In this document: piece after piece, positions 18,049 to 27,249 of the stretch
Position numbering within the stretch: position 1 is the stretch's first letter
How the letters are laid out: each line of letters starts with the position of its first letter
NCBI GenBank assembly: GCA_019104865.1
Contig: JAHRWZ010000024.1
Location: 1-64,000, forward strand
Direction of reading: 5' to 3'
Origin: Castellaniella sp.
GTDB lineage: Bacteria > Pseudomonadota > Gammaproteobacteria > Burkholderiales > Burkholderiaceae_B
Length of the DNA stretch: 64,000 bases
The notes under the pieces: generated by a model
Seen by the model: only the letters and a program-made list of their open reading frames with translations
Databases searched by the model: none
Told to the model about the DNA's origin: nothing
Position numbers and translations under genes: made by a program

Positions 18049-18095
18049 CGCTGCCGTGGCCGTGGCCCGCACTGGTCTGTGCCGTGCAAGATCCG

Positions 18096-19001
18096 TCAGG
18101 TCGGCGTAGCCATCGTGCCCAGTTTGGCGGCCAGCAGCAGCACACCGCAAAGCGCAATAGCCTCGACCGCAAGGACCGTGGCAAAGCCGCGCAGTGCATC
18201 CACCCGGCCGGCATCCAGGGGCACCATCCAGATCCAGCGATTCCAGCTGCCTAAAATCACGACCACGGCGACTAGCGCGAGTTTGGCCAGCAATATCCAC
18301 AGGTACGGCGACCCCCAGACATGAGCTGCCTCACCGAGCGTACGAAAGGCATCCACGACACCCGTTGCAGCCACCAAGGGAACAACGATAGTCGCAAGCG
18401 CCGAGAGCCGATGCGCCAGCCGGCTCTGCTCGGACAGCGTCCAGCTCTTCCAAAGGGATAAAAGGCGAACGGATACAACAGCCGAGCCAACCCACAGGCA
18501 CGCCGCGAGGACATGCGCGGTATGTGCCATGACTGCGAGACTGAAGAACCCCTGGTCGGCTGCATGTCCTGTGGCGGCACGGGCATAGGCAAGAACAACC
18601 CCACCAGAACCCCAAAGCACCAGTGCCCATTTAGGTGGGCAGTCGACCGCCTGCCATGTGACGTGCCCTGAAAACGCAGTCAGCATCAGCATGAGCCAGG
18701 CACAGGCTGCCACCCAGACCATGACACCGAAGTCCGTCCCCGTGAGGACAATCCACAGATAGCCGACAAAATCGGCGGGGCCGGTATCGGTCATGGCCAC
18801 TGTCGCCACGCCCAGGTAAGCGACGAGCCCCAGCCCGAGCACCACGGTGGCAACGCGCAGGACAGCGAGCAGCGGCTTTCGGGTCCGCTGCGGAACCGCA
18901 CCAGACATCACCAACACGCCCCCCACGATGGCGAGCGTGGCATCGACCCAGAAGGAAAAAAACGGCTGTAACCAGTTGGCGGCCAGGCTTACCACGCTCA
19001 T
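18096..19001 (-). CDS. copD: Copper resistance protein CopD (inner membrane)
   Basis: A 301-residue CopD/PcoD-like integral membrane protein with about eight helices. Family landmarks are conserved His residues in membrane helices (FSGHVTWQ, ATGHAADQGFFSLAVMAHTAHVLAACLWVGSAVV) and a C-terminal half NRWIWMVPLDAGRV. CopD works with CopC to bring periplasmic copper across the inner membrane. The start is 3 nt after the copC stop, so copC-copD is an operon on the minus strand. Confidence 0.9.
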   Translation of the reverse strand: MSVVSLAANWLQPFFSFWVDATLAIVGGVLVMSGAVPQRTRKPLLAVLRVATVVLGLGLVAYLGVATVAMTDTGPADFVGYLWIVLTGTDFGVMVWVAACAWLMLMLTAFSGHVTWQAVDCPPKWALVLWGSGGVVLAYARAATGHAADQGFFSLAVMAHTAHVLAACLWVGSAVVSVRLLSLWKSWTLSEQSRLAHRLSALATIVVPLVAATGVVDAFRTLGEAAHVWGSPYLWILLAKLALVAVVVILGSWNRWIWMVPLDAGRVDALRGFATVLAVEAIALCGVLLLAAKLGTMATPT

Positions 19002-19004
19002 CCG

Positions 19005-19379
19005 CTATTTGACGGCGAAGGTATAGCTGCCGTGTGAGCGGTGCCCATCGTCCGCCACGACGGCCCACTGAACCTTGTAGTGTCCTGATGACAGTTTTGG
19101 CAAAGCGACCTCCAGCGACTTGTGGTTGCTGTCCGTGACATGGGCCTTTGCTGTGTTGACCTGCTTGCCCTGTGCATCCAGCACATTCAGGCGGCTAAGG
19201 GCAGCTTCGATCGGCTCGGTATAGACGATGGTGACGGCCCCAGGAGCACTGATGGTCGTATCCGGGGCAGGGGTCTGCTGTACCGGATGGGCGTGCGCCC
19301 AGGCCTGGCCCATGCTCACGACCAGAAGCAGGCCCGTGGCGGTCGCGATCGAAAATGCAGTCTTAACGGCAGTGTGCAC
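19005..19379 (-). CDS. copC: Periplasmic copper-binding protein CopC
   Basis: A 124-residue protein: signal peptide ending AWAHAHP with the mature N-terminal His that binds Cu(II), then an Ig-like beta barrel ([57 protein letters not shown]). The C-terminal D-G-H and S-H-G complete the Cu(II) site. The Met-rich Cu(I) site of some CopC proteins is absent, which places it with Cu(II)-only forms. First gene of copCD. Confidence 0.93.
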   Translation of the reverse strand: MHTAVKTAFSIATATGLLLVVSMGQAWAHAHPVQQTPAPDTTISAPGAVTIVYTEPIEAALSRLNVLDAQGKQVNTAKAHVTDSNHKSLEVALPKLSSGHYKVQWAVVADDGHRSHGSYTFAVK

Positions 19380-19498
19380 GGTGATGCCTTATTCGAGGAT
19401 GTGCTTGACGATATTGATAATCATATCGCGAACGCAGTGCCGGCACGGTGGTTGAGCATCAGGCCGATCAGCACGAGTAGCCGTTTCGTCTGAGATGT

Positions 19499-20074
19499 TC
19501 AGTCTTGTTGTTTGCGCTGCTGCGCGCAGCGGTGGCGGCGGAAGAGGGCCCACCAGACCACAAGGAGGAGTACGGCAATGGCCAGCCCCCAGAGTTCGTC
19601 AGCATCGGTCTGATGCAGCAATGTGAGGGCACCATGGCCTAGCCCGTAACCTATGCCCCCCACGAGGCATGCCCAGAGGATTGCACCTATGAAATTCAGC
19701 GTCAGGAACCGAAGCCAGTGGACCCCGCTCATGCCAATTGCCATGGGGCCCGCCGTGCGCAGGCCATACATGAAGCGTACGGCCAGGATAAGGAGGATAT
19801 GGTGGCGCTCCAGCAGAGCCTGGGCGCGGCCGATGCGTGGTTGCATCGAGGGAAACCGCGCGAGCACCCTGATCCCGTAGATGCGGCCAATGAGAAAGAA
19901 CGCCTGGTCGCCCAGGAATCCGCATATTGATGCGATCGCAATGACGAGCGGCAGATGCAGGTAGCCATGGGCTGCGGCGGCCGCCGCAGCGAGCAGTACC
20001 GTCTCGCCTTCGGCAAGGGTACCTGCGGCGACCGCCAGGTAGCCGTAGCTATGGATCAGGCCGGCGACGTCCAA
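19499..20074 (-). CDS. DedA family membrane protein, copy 1
   Basis: A 191-residue DedA/SNARE-associated (VTT) protein. It has the family motifs FLGDQAFFLIGRIYG, RFMYGLRTAGPMAIGMSGVHWLRFLTLNFIGAILWA and a G-x-G helix, with about five membrane segments. DedA proteins flip lipid carriers such as undecaprenyl phosphate and influence envelope stress and polymyxin/alkaline tolerance. It is a clear paralogue of the copy at 30531-31130 (both start MDV-GLI-SYGY-AVA-GT). A fragment of a COG4705 gene lies just upstream, as COG4705 also precedes the other copy. Confidence 0.9.
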   Translation of the reverse strand: MDVAGLIHSYGYLAVAAGTLAEGETVLLAAAAAAAHGYLHLPLVIAIASICGFLGDQAFFLIGRIYGIRVLARFPSMQPRIGRAQALLERHHILLILAVRFMYGLRTAGPMAIGMSGVHWLRFLTLNFIGAILWACLVGGIGYGLGHGALTLLHQTDADELWGLAIAVLLLVVWWALFRRHRCAQQRKQQD

Positions 20075-20088
20075 TTTTTATCTCCTGC

Positions 20089-20136
20089 GATGATGGTCAG
20101 GAACAAGGCACTGGTCCAGGCGGTGCCCGTGCCCAT
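20089..20136 (-). pseudogene. C-terminal fragment of a COG4705 membrane-protein gene
   Basis: On the minus strand this stretch encodes MGTGTAWTSALFLTII, matching MGTAWTSALFLTVI near the end of the intact COG4705 protein (29276-30064). The reading frame upstream carries no further similarity and is soon interrupted by the transposon end. It is a relic showing that a COG4705-dedA arrangement existed here before the rearrangements. Confidence 0.55.
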
Positions 20137-20214
20137 TTTCCGCCATCGCCCTGGGTTGTGTGAGTCAGTCTTCTTCGTCGTGGTTGGCCTTGCGGGTGGC
20201 GTAATGAAGAGACT

Positions 20215-20219
20215 ATGGA
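20215..20219. repeat. Left 5-bp target-site duplication (ATGGA)
   Basis: ATGGA directly abuts the left terminal repeat and recurs directly outside the right terminal repeat (37993-37997). Five base pairs is the duplication made by Tn7, Tn402/Tn5053 and Mu-type transposases. Confidence 0.8.
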
Positions 20220-20236
20220 CGTCGGATAAAGACAAT
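20220..20236 (+). repeat. Left terminal inverted repeat of the transposon
   Basis: CGTCGGATAAAGACAAT pairs with the reverse complement of 37976-37992 (CGTCGATTAAAAACAAT) at 14 of 17 positions. The two repeats have the same length when the ATGGA duplications are used as borders. Confidence 0.8.
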
Positions 20237-20599
20237 TAATACCTTCTCTCAAGTCTAACATTTGATATGAATGATAATTCATAAGCCAATGATTCATATG
20301 AGCTATCCATCATCTGGCCACGAATAGCGTTTATCCACCTGCACTTGAATAGTCTTTACAGTCCATAAAGACAAACAGTTCATGTTTTATGTGAAAAAAG
20401 ACATTATGCGGATCTTTTGATCAGGCTTGCACCAGCTGTACATCCTGGTGTCTATTCACTTGGAAACCTCGTAAAGAGGGAACTGATGAGGAAAACGGCG
20501 TTACGTCTACGACTTTTACAGCCATCAGTGGGATCAATGGAAACCCGAAGCCTGCGTTCAAAGCCAGTTCGTGCGACCGCAGGTCTCGTGTGGACATGA
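20237..20599. other. Transposon left end, non-coding leader of the tni operon
   Basis: AT-rich stretch without a credible gene. Besides the transposase-site repeats it contains a dyad ATGAAT-gata-ATTCAT (20267-20282) that could be an operator controlling the tni genes. No clear -35/-10 pair could be assigned. Confidence 0.5.
20365..20412 (+). repeat. Left subterminal transposase-binding repeats
   Basis: ATAAAGACAAACAGTTCATG (20365-20384) and AAAGACATTATGCGG (20398-20412) repeat the TAAAGACA core of the terminal repeat. The first also matches the right-end copies through CAGTTCA. An inverted copy (AGTCTTTACAG) begins at 20351. Arrays of this kind are the TnsB-type binding sites of Tn7-like ends. 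Confidence 0.65.
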
Positions 20600-22696
20600 T
20601 TGTTGTGTGGTCGTAACCTTGTCAGTAGACTCCACGACAATGGCGGGGCTCTCGTGCAGAACGATACGGAATCGCCCGGTACCCAAGGCTTCGCACGGCT
20701 AGGCGAAGGCATTAGCCACGAGGCCGTGGCCCAGACTGGAAGAAGAGGGCTACCTCCCTTTGATTTATGGCCTTCGGTCGATGAGGCCGGACTTCCTGAG
20801 GACCGCCAGGCTAAATTTCTTGTTCGGCGCGCCGCGCTTAAGCTCTATATGGCGGGTACGAAGCTCCAAGAAATTTCGGCGCAAACAGGCCTTAGCGTGG
20901 GCTTCATCCATCGTTTGTTGCGTAAGGCGTCCCAGTTGCATTCTGATGGACGAATCTGGGGGCTTAGGGCAGCGATTCCGTGGATCAGAGTCGCTTCTGG
21001 AGACAATTGGACCTATAGCGCAGCACCCGGTGACACCACTTGGTCTGGCCCGGGTGCCTTCAGCGCATTGCTCGCACGCCATCCCACTCTTGATCGCTTT
21101 ATAAGGGATCACGTTCTAAAGCGTGGGCGATCCCATGCTATCTACGAATCACGGGAGCGTGTTATCGACCTGCATCGCGCTTTTCTAAGGAAGTGCCGGG
21201 AGCTCGGATTAAATCCAATAACTGATTACCCATTTAGTGCCAAAACGGCAGGCTACGTATCACTAGCAGCGTATGTCAGGGATATTCTTTCGGAACCTAC
21301 CGCTCGCGCTGTATTCATCAAGTACGGTGAGGCTGGGCTTAAAAATATGCGTACAGGAGACGGTAGCCAAAGGCCCGTTCAGTTTCCTTATGAGCGTGTA
21401 GAGTGCGATGCCCATCATATTGATGCTTTATTCTGCATCCTGTTCCCGGACCTGCATGGGGCCGTCATCCCTCTGATACTGCCGCGTCTATGGGTGATCG
21501 CAATCAAGGAAATTGAATCGCGTGCAATTTTGGGCTACTACCTGAGTCTGAATAAGGAATGTACCGAAGAGGATCTACTGAGATGTATTCAAAACGCGCT
21601 AACCCCGTGGACGCCACGGCAGCTTTCCGACTCACATCTGCGCTACGCAGAGGGAGCTGGATTTCCAAGTGCTCTCAATGAGCTTTTTGCAGGCGCTTGC
21701 TGGGACGAATTTAGTGTCGATGGTGCGAAGATCAATCTGTCCAAGCGAGTCGCCACGAAGCTTGATTCCATAGTGGGAGCAAGCGTTGTTCTTCTGCCAC
21801 GCAGAATCCCGAATGACAGGCCATTTATAGAGCGATTTTTTGGAACGCTGGAGGAAGAAGGTTTTCATCGCCTTCCAAACACCACCGGCAGTCATCCATC
21901 AGACATTCGTCGTTATTTTCCGGAAGTCGCCGCCTGTAAATACTTCATTCAGCTGGAGGACTTGGAGAACCTCCTTGATGTTCTCATCGCCAACTACAAC
22001 GCTGCCATTCACAGTAGTCTAAATGGGCGCAGCCCGCTGCAATATCTGGAATGGAGTCGGGCACATCCTTCAGATGGATGGCGCCTGCGGCACGCCACGC
22101 CGGAGGCGATCAGGCGTATTGGAGCCACGCACTCAAGCGCTATCATCCGTGGGGGTAACGGACGACGCCCTTATGTGACATTCCAGTACGGTACTTATTC
22201 GTGCCCGGCATTTAGTCACGCACAGCAACTGGTGGGCAAGCGTCTTACCATAGATAGTTACTCGGACGACGCCCGCGTTATTTACGCCTATCTTCCAGAC
22301 GGTCAAGAACTAGGGCCACTGACAGTGGCACCCCCATGGAGCCGTCAACCACATACGTTCGCAATGCGGCGTTTAATCAAGGCCCGTGTCCGCGCAAAAA
22401 ACTGGCATCAGGAAGATTTCGAAGATCCGATCACTGCTCTTTTGCTCGACCTGGAAAATCGAGTCCGCAAGACTCATGTTGTCACCAGCGAGTACATGGA
22501 ACTTCGTCGATATCTTTTAGAGCAGCGCAGCAAGTTCCGGGCTACTTCTGACGAGAACTATGAGGCAGCCTTGCAAAGTGGTCAACCAACCATCTCATCA
22601 CCGGTAGAGCGCGATGGTAGCCCTCGCCACATTGAGACAAAGCAAGTTACTGTATCTGAACTCATACCCCGTATGGCTAGACAACGTACCGATTAA
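20600..22696 (+). CDS. tniA: TniA/TnsB-like DDE transposase
   Basis: A protein of up to 698 residues. An N-terminal helix-turn-helix region (about 80-115: LYMAGTKLQEISAQTGLSVGFIHRLLRKA) is followed by an RNase H-like integrase core with Asp270 (VECDAHHID), Asp374 or Asp369 (WDEFSVDG) and Glu411 (NDRPFIERFFGTLEEEG), then a Mu-type beta-barrel and a basic C terminus. It cuts and joins the transposon ends. The start is uncertain: the frame opens at TTG 20600 and a GTG at 20654 is also possible. The stop is 2 nt before tniB. Confidence 0.88.
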   Translation: MLCGRNLVSRLHDNGGALVQNDTESPGTQGFARLGEGISHEAVAQTGRRGLPPFDLWPSVDEAGLPEDRQAKFLVRRAALKLYMAGTKLQEISAQTGLSVGFIHRLLRKASQLHSDGRIWGLRAAIPWIRVASGDNWTYSAAPGDTTWSGPGAFSALLARHPTLDRFIRDHVLKRGRSHAIYESRERVIDLHRAFLRKCRELGLNPITDYPFSAKTAGYVSLAAYVRDILSEPTARAVFIKYGEAGLKNMRTGDGSQRPVQFPYERVECDAHHIDALFCILFPDLHGAVIPLILPRLWVIAIKEIESRAILGYYLSLNKECTEEDLLRCIQNALTPWTPRQLSDSHLRYAEGAGFPSALNELFAGACWDEFSVDGAKINLSKRVATKLDSIVGASVVLLPRRIPNDRPFIERFFGTLEEEGFHRLPNTTGSHPSDIRRYFPEVAACKYFIQLEDLENLLDVLIANYNAAIHSSLNGRSPLQYLEWSRAHPSDGWRLRHATPEAIRRIGATHSSAIIRGGNGRRPYVTFQYGTYSCPAFSHAQQLVGKRLTIDSYSDDARVIYAYLPDGQELGPLTVAPPWSRQPHTFAMRRLIKARVRAKNWHQEDFEDPITALLLDLENRVRKTHVVTSEYMELRRYLLEQRSKFRATSDENYEAALQSGQPTISSPVERDGSPRHIETKQVTVSELIPRMARQRTD

Positions 22697-22698
22697 TA

Positions 22699-23679
22699 GT
22701 GACTACTGTGCGCGACGAACTTCACCCCTTGCTTCTGCAATCTTACGCGTTATACACGGCTCCAATTGACGAGATGTGTAAACAGGTTGAACGGTGGGTA
22801 GACGCTAGGATAACAGGTGCTTATATCTATGGTCTTTCTCGTATTGGTAAAAGCAAGGCGGTTCGGGACTGGTTTCCTGCCCTGTTGAGAGAAAGCTACG
22901 GAGATCGCCTTGCGGTATTTAGACTTATCTATGCGCAGCAGAATCAGTCGTCACAGCTCAGCTTCTTGAAACGCATCGCTCACGGTATAAATCATAACCA
23001 CATAAAGGCATCAGGGGCGAGCGACCTGGAGTGGCGCATCGCCAGTTACTTCATAGTCCGTGGACTGAAAGCGACACTTCGACAAGTAGTGTTATTCGTT
23101 GACGAAGCGCAGTACATGACCGAGATTGAATTCCACACACTTTGCAACTTGCAGAACCTGGTTGAAGATGCGGGCGTTCGTCTAAGCGTCATAGCCGTAG
23201 GCACCCATCAGATCCAGCAACAAAGTCAGACCTTCATATTGGCCCATAATGCTCACTTGTCTGCCCGGTTCCTAGCCCATCGAGCACGCTTTCGTGGGAT
23301 TAGATCCGCTGGTGAGCTTCGCTATGTGCTGAACGGTTACGATGAGACTACGGATTGGCCGGAGGGTAGTGGAACATCTTATACAAAATATTTTTTCCCT
23401 GGCGCCTACGAAAACGGCTTTCGTCTAGCAAACTGCACCGGTATCTTGTGGGATATCTATTACGATCTTGCTCCACCGACACTCAGGAACAAGCTTGAGG
23501 TTCCGATGGAATATATCGCCACTCCGATGGAGATTCTTTGTAAGAACCATGCTGCGGAGCACGAGAGTTTGGATCTCGATAAAAGTCTACTCACGAAAGT
23601 GGTGCGTATGACGAATTACGTCACAATGATGAGAGAAATTGTCGGCGCCCACCTCATAGATCAAGCTGAGGATTCTTAA
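22699..23679 (+). CDS. tniB: TniB/TnsC-like AAA+ transposition ATPase
   Basis: A 326-residue ATPase starting at GTG 22699, 2 nt after tniA. Walker A is GLSRIGKS (45-52) and Walker B is LFVDEAQ (Asp135-Glu136). A sensor-like VIAVGTHQ follows, as in TnsC/TniB/IstB-type ATPases. It forms the DNA-bound ATPase filament that links target choice (TniQ) to the transposase. Walker motifs are intact, so it should be functional. Abuts tniQ directly. Confidence 0.9.
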   Translation: MTTVRDELHPLLLQSYALYTAPIDEMCKQVERWVDARITGAYIYGLSRIGKSKAVRDWFPALLRESYGDRLAVFRLIYAQQNQSSQLSFLKRIAHGINHNHIKASGASDLEWRIASYFIVRGLKATLRQVVLFVDEAQYMTEIEFHTLCNLQNLVEDAGVRLSVIAVGTHQIQQQSQTFILAHNAHLSARFLAHRARFRGIRSAGELRYVLNGYDETTDWPEGSGTSYTKYFFPGAYENGFRLANCTGILWDIYYDLAPPTLRNKLEVPMEYIATPMEILCKNHAAEHESLDLDKSLLTKVVRMTNYVTMMREIVGAHLIDQAEDS

Positions 23680-25194
23680 ATGAAACGAGTGATACTTAGT
23701 ACTCAGCCTTGGCAGATTCAGGCAACGGAGTCAGTATGGTCCATCATCAGACGATATCTGGAGCTAGACAGGCCCACCACGCGTCAAGCATCAGATATCT
23801 GTGGCAGACCCATCACTGGCGGACCGATGGAGCACTGGCAACTGTACCGGGGTGACGCAGGGGTGAGTCAGTATGCCATTTTTCAAAAATCCTTTGGACT
23901 CACGCGGCGGCAGATGTCTGAAGCCACACTACTTCTGCCGCGTGGCGCTCAGGGGCGCCAGGGTGAAGTGAGGTTCTGCAAACAATGTTTATTGATGGGC
24001 TTCCACTCTGCAATCTATCAGATCCCCTGGATGAGTGAGTGCCCCATTCATGGATTACCGCTGCAACGTGAGTGCTGGAACTGCGGCTACCCTGTCAATG
24101 CGCATTGGTCCGGCATCCATTCAGGAGACGCCTACAAGTGCCGCAAGTGCCATGTCTACCTGGGAGACCCTTTTGGAACAGCAAGACACCCCCTCACCAC
24201 CGCAGATCGTAGATTGTTGAGAAATGTACACAGCAAATATCTTCGAGAACTGGAGACAATTTGCAGGGTTTATTTCCCTGCGACATCGAACGGCTACAGA
24301 TTCTCAGAATTAGGATATATTTTACATAGCGAGAAGATGAATTCATCGAAAGAAAAATATCTTCAACCGTTGGAGAAGACTTATTCAGCTAAATGTGAGA
24401 TTCGAAGACACAGCAAGAAACTGGCGCAAACGGCTCATGAAGAGGGCAGCAGTCTACGCTATGAACGCCTGGAGAAACTGCTGAAATCAATCTATAAATC
24501 TTTTCGCCGAAATTATGAAAAAAGGATGGATGTTCGGCAACACAGATCGATGAATCATATTAAATCCGGATACTCTCATGGCGACATGATGGAGATTGAA
24601 CGGCATAACCGTGATAGCACCTTTATTGTGTGGTGTTTGCTCTGGAGGATGATGGAGAACATTCACAAGAGGTTCCCGCTGTCGTACGATTATCGCCTAA
24701 CTGGACAGATCTTCGGTGGGAATGTACAACGACCGCTTTGGGAGCCGCAGTTTCTGGGACGTTTTTTTGGTTCCATCGGACCCGCATGGTACTCAGAGCA
24801 GGGCGCAGTCGCTAGTTGGCACGCTTCCGATGGCTCCCGCCTTTGTGAGCCAGATCTCTGGAGCACATGTCACGCATTCACGGCATATCTGCTTTCCTTG
24901 TTTTCAGAGATGGAACTGCTGGCCGATGCCGTGATTCGGCTGAGTTTCGTAGAAGCCTTACGAGATGACTTCCAATATGAGCATCTCGGAATCAAGATAG
25001 CTGCGACCGTTGTACATGGAAACACCTTATATTTCTCGGCGTGGCAACCCGTAGATAGAATCAGTGAAGGCCGTTTGACATGGGGCAGATTTGCACTCAG
25101 ATCCAGGGAGCGCCGGATACTTATGCATGCAGAAGCAGAGGCTTTCGCCATGTTTGCACGTGGAGGCAGCACGCCATCGAATCAAGGGCTCTAG
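23680..25194 (+). CDS. tniQ: TniQ/TnsD-like target-selection protein
   Basis: A 504-residue TniQ-family protein. The N-terminal half begins with the characteristic ATESVWSIIRRYLE and contains paired zinc-binding knuckles: C100-x2-C103, CPIHGLPL, CWNCG (about 132-135) and CRKC (about 153-156). The C-terminal half is basic and unique. Such proteins recognise the target and recruit the ATPase. Its start abuts the tniB stop (TAAATG). It is longer than Tn5053 TniQ (about 400), leaving room for a DNA-binding module. No tniR resolvase follows; the next gene is 22 nt away on the other strand. Confidence 0.85.
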   Translation: MKRVILSTQPWQIQATESVWSIIRRYLELDRPTTRQASDICGRPITGGPMEHWQLYRGDAGVSQYAIFQKSFGLTRRQMSEATLLLPRGAQGRQGEVRFCKQCLLMGFHSAIYQIPWMSECPIHGLPLQRECWNCGYPVNAHWSGIHSGDAYKCRKCHVYLGDPFGTARHPLTTADRRLLRNVHSKYLRELETICRVYFPATSNGYRFSELGYILHSEKMNSSKEKYLQPLEKTYSAKCEIRRHSKKLAQTAHEEGSSLRYERLEKLLKSIYKSFRRNYEKRMDVRQHRSMNHIKSGYSHGDMMEIERHNRDSTFIVWCLLWRMMENIHKRFPLSYDYRLTGQIFGGNVQRPLWEPQFLGRFFGSIGPAWYSEQGAVASWHASDGSRLCEPDLWSTCHAFTAYLLSLFSEMELLADAVIRLSFVEALRDDFQYEHLGIKIAATVVHGNTLYFSAWQPVDRISEGRLTWGRFALRSRERRILMHAEAEAFAMFARGGSTPSNQGL

Positions 25195-25216
25195 GAAAGT
25201 AGGGTATCCTCGTCCA

Positions 25217-26434
25217 TCAGGTCGAACGTAGACCTGCTAGTGAATAGCCCGCCAAGGTTGCGAGTGCGATAGCGCAGAAGCTGGCACCTGCGTAGAACGT
25301 GGCGGCTGCGCCCATTTTTTCCCAGAGTAGACCCGCAAAAACGCTGGCAAAGAGCATGGCAACGCCGCTCACAAGGTTGAAGAACCCGTAAGCAGTACCT
25401 CTCAGGTCGGGCGGTGCGGCATTCGCCACCATGGTAGCAAGCAAGCCCTGGGTCGCTCCCAGATGAACTCCCCACAGCAAAATACCGGCTGTGATGATGG
25501 TCCAGTGCTGCCCCATGGCTAGCAGTAGGTCGGCTGCGATCAGCATCACCAGGCCTAGCGCCAACAGAGCTTGGTGGCTCATATGGTCTGAAAGTTTTCC
25601 AAAAGGGTAGGCCGACACAGAGAACGCGAGATTCATGGCCACGATAGCCAGTGGCACGAGAGCGATGGCGATGCCGCTGTCCTGGGCTCGCAGGACCAGA
25701 AAGGCCTCGCTGAAGCGGGCCAGGGTGAAGACCGCTCCGATGCCCACCACCCACCAGTAGCTGGCTGGCATGCGGCGCAGGTTTTCGCGGCAGATCGGAT
25801 TAGTGCGTTTTATTTTTCGTGTGGAAGTAGGCTCTCGCAGGCCGAAGATTAGGAGCAGGACACAAGCTGCTCCAGGAATCACAGCCACCCAAAAGACCGT
25901 GCGGAAGTGATCCGCCCAGATCAGCATGAAACCCACGGCTAGCAGCGGCCCCAGGGTGGCGCCGACCGCATCTAGCGCCTGTCGCAGGCCGAAGGCTGCG
26001 CCACGGATCTCCGGGGGGCTCAGGTCAGCGACCAGCGCGTCACGTGGTGCGCCGCGCACGCCCTTGCCGATGCGGTCCAGCAGGCGTGCCGCAAACACCA
26101 CGCCGATTGTGGGCGCCAGCGCAAACAACGGCTTGGTCAATGCTGCGAGCGCGTAACCAAAGACCGCCAATCCCTTGCGCTTACCCAGGTAGTCGCTGAG
26201 GGCTCCGGAGAACACCTTGATGATGAGCGCGGTAGATTCGGCGATACCTTCGATCCAGCCGACCTCCTGGGCGCTGGCGCCCAGCGTGGTCACCATAAAC
26301 ATGGGCAGCAGACTGTGGATGAGTTCCGACGAGACATCCATCAGCAGACTGACGAAACCCAAAACCCAGACCCCGTGTGGGATATTTTTTGAGGGCGGGT
26401 TGTAGGTCCTAGTCTCCGTCTCAACGGATTGCAT
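25217..26434 (-). CDS. Major facilitator superfamily transporter
   Basis: A 405-residue MFS protein with 12 predicted helices. Motif A-like loops are present (SGALSDYLGKRKGLAVFGYA; FGKLSDHMSHQ), with LLDRIGKGVRGAPRDALVADLSP as the conserved mid-loop of a subfamily frequent in Ni/Co/Zn resistance islands. The substrate cannot be deduced. AAGGAACC precedes ATG 26434. First cargo gene after tniQ, convergent with it, and 51 nt downstream of the PAP2 gene on the same strand, so the two may share a transcript. Confidence 0.82.
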   Translation of the reverse strand: MQSVETETRTYNPPSKNIPHGVWVLGFVSLLMDVSSELIHSLLPMFMVTTLGASAQEVGWIEGIAESTALIIKVFSGALSDYLGKRKGLAVFGYALAALTKPLFALAPTIGVVFAARLLDRIGKGVRGAPRDALVADLSPPEIRGAAFGLRQALDAVGATLGPLLAVGFMLIWADHFRTVFWVAVIPGAACVLLLIFGLREPTSTRKIKRTNPICRENLRRMPASYWWVVGIGAVFTLARFSEAFLVLRAQDSGIAIALVPLAIVAMNLAFSVSAYPFGKLSDHMSHQALLALGLVMLIAADLLLAMGQHWTIITAGILLWGVHLGATQGLLATMVANAAPPDLRGTAYGFFNLVSGVAMLFASVFAGLLWEKMGAAATFYAGASFCAIALATLAGYSLAGLRST

Positions 26435-26485
26435 GATCTCGGTTCCTTCTTTGGGCCATCGCCGTCAGCAATATGGTGAGTGTGC

Positions 26486-27079
26486 TCAGCGTTTGACCCA
26501 ACCACACGCGATCAGCGGTGAAAATATCTTACGGTGAATCAGGGTTGCCAGGTGGAAGGCGGGCGGCAGATACCAGAAGGCAGTGCGTAGCGATAGCCAG
26601 GTGCTTGCCACCGCGACAAGGCCGGCGCCCGCCATGTCTAGCGGGAAATGCACCCCGAGGTAGATGCGCGACCACGCAAGTGGGAGCCCGAGAAGGGCCA
26701 GCCCCGTGCCCAGATTGTGCCGCCCTTGTGCAAGGAAGCTGAACGCAACGGCCCACCACAAGGTCAGATGGTCGCTTGGAAAAGATGAATCGGGTGCGTG
26801 AGCAATCAAGGTATGGCCCAGATGAACCATGAAGGGGCGTGGATGCCACCAGAATAGGCTGATCAGTTGATTGGCGAACAGCCCCAGTGTTGCGCTTGCC
26901 GTTGCGACCAATAGGAGCTGCCGTGTACGGGTTCCGCCGTAGAGCCAACCAATTCCGATCAGTGCCGGTATCGCCCAGATGAGGTCCCTAGCCAGAAAAA
27001 TGGCGATGGAAAGAATGAGGTGGTCTGGGTGGTCTGGTGCGTTAAACCACAGGAAGAGTGACTGGTTGATAGCTTCCAT
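26486..27079 (-). CDS. PAP2-family undecaprenyl-diphosphatase-like phosphatase (BcrC type)
   Basis: A 197-residue membrane protein with PAP2 motifs HPRPFM, SFPSDHLT (catalytic His) and SRIYLGVHFPLD, and about five helices. BcrC-like enzymes dephosphorylate undecaprenyl diphosphate and affect resistance to cationic peptides and envelope stress. The promoter region carries the cargo regulon motif (CCTCAG-N5-CCTAAG-N10-TAAGCT in gene sense). Likely cotranscribed with the downstream MFS gene. Confidence 0.87.
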   Translation of the reverse strand: MEAINQSLFLWFNAPDHPDHLILSIAIFLARDLIWAIPALIGIGWLYGGTRTRQLLLVATASATLGLFANQLISLFWWHPRPFMVHLGHTLIAHAPDSSFPSDHLTLWWAVAFSFLAQGRHNLGTGLALLGLPLAWSRIYLGVHFPLDMAGAGLVAVASTWLSLRTAFWYLPPAFHLATLIHRKIFSPLIACGWVKR

Positions 27080-27142
27080 GGAATCTACGTGCCCCTGCTT
27101 TGAAATGACCTGTTCTCACGGCCGAAGTTGTTCGCGGGAGAA

Positions 27143-27175
27143 AGCTTACAGGGCCGGACTTAGGACAGACTGAGG
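27143..27175 (-). promoter_or_regulatory. Regulon promoter 1 (PAP2 gene)
   Basis: In gene sense: CCTCAG (27175-27170), 5 nt, CCTAAG (27164-27159), 10 nt, -10 element TAAGCT (27148-27143). The hexamers occupy the position of the -35 region. Same order and spacing as at 28781, 33877 and 34732. Confidence 0.8.
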
Positions 27176-27249
27176 AAAAGCTGCTATCCAGGGGCGTGCC
27201 ACTTCATTGCAAGCCGGTTCAATGTTCAATGAATTGTTTGGGGCCTGTC

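Noticed and set aside
19405-19420. TGACGATATTGATAAT upstream of copC as a third cop box
   Set aside because: Too many mismatches to ATGACAA-N2-TTGTCAT and no dyad symmetry.
20267-20282. ATGAAT-gata-ATTCAT as the transposon terminus
   Set aside because: No matching copy at the right end; the CGTCG terminal repeats with ATGGA duplications explain the borders better.
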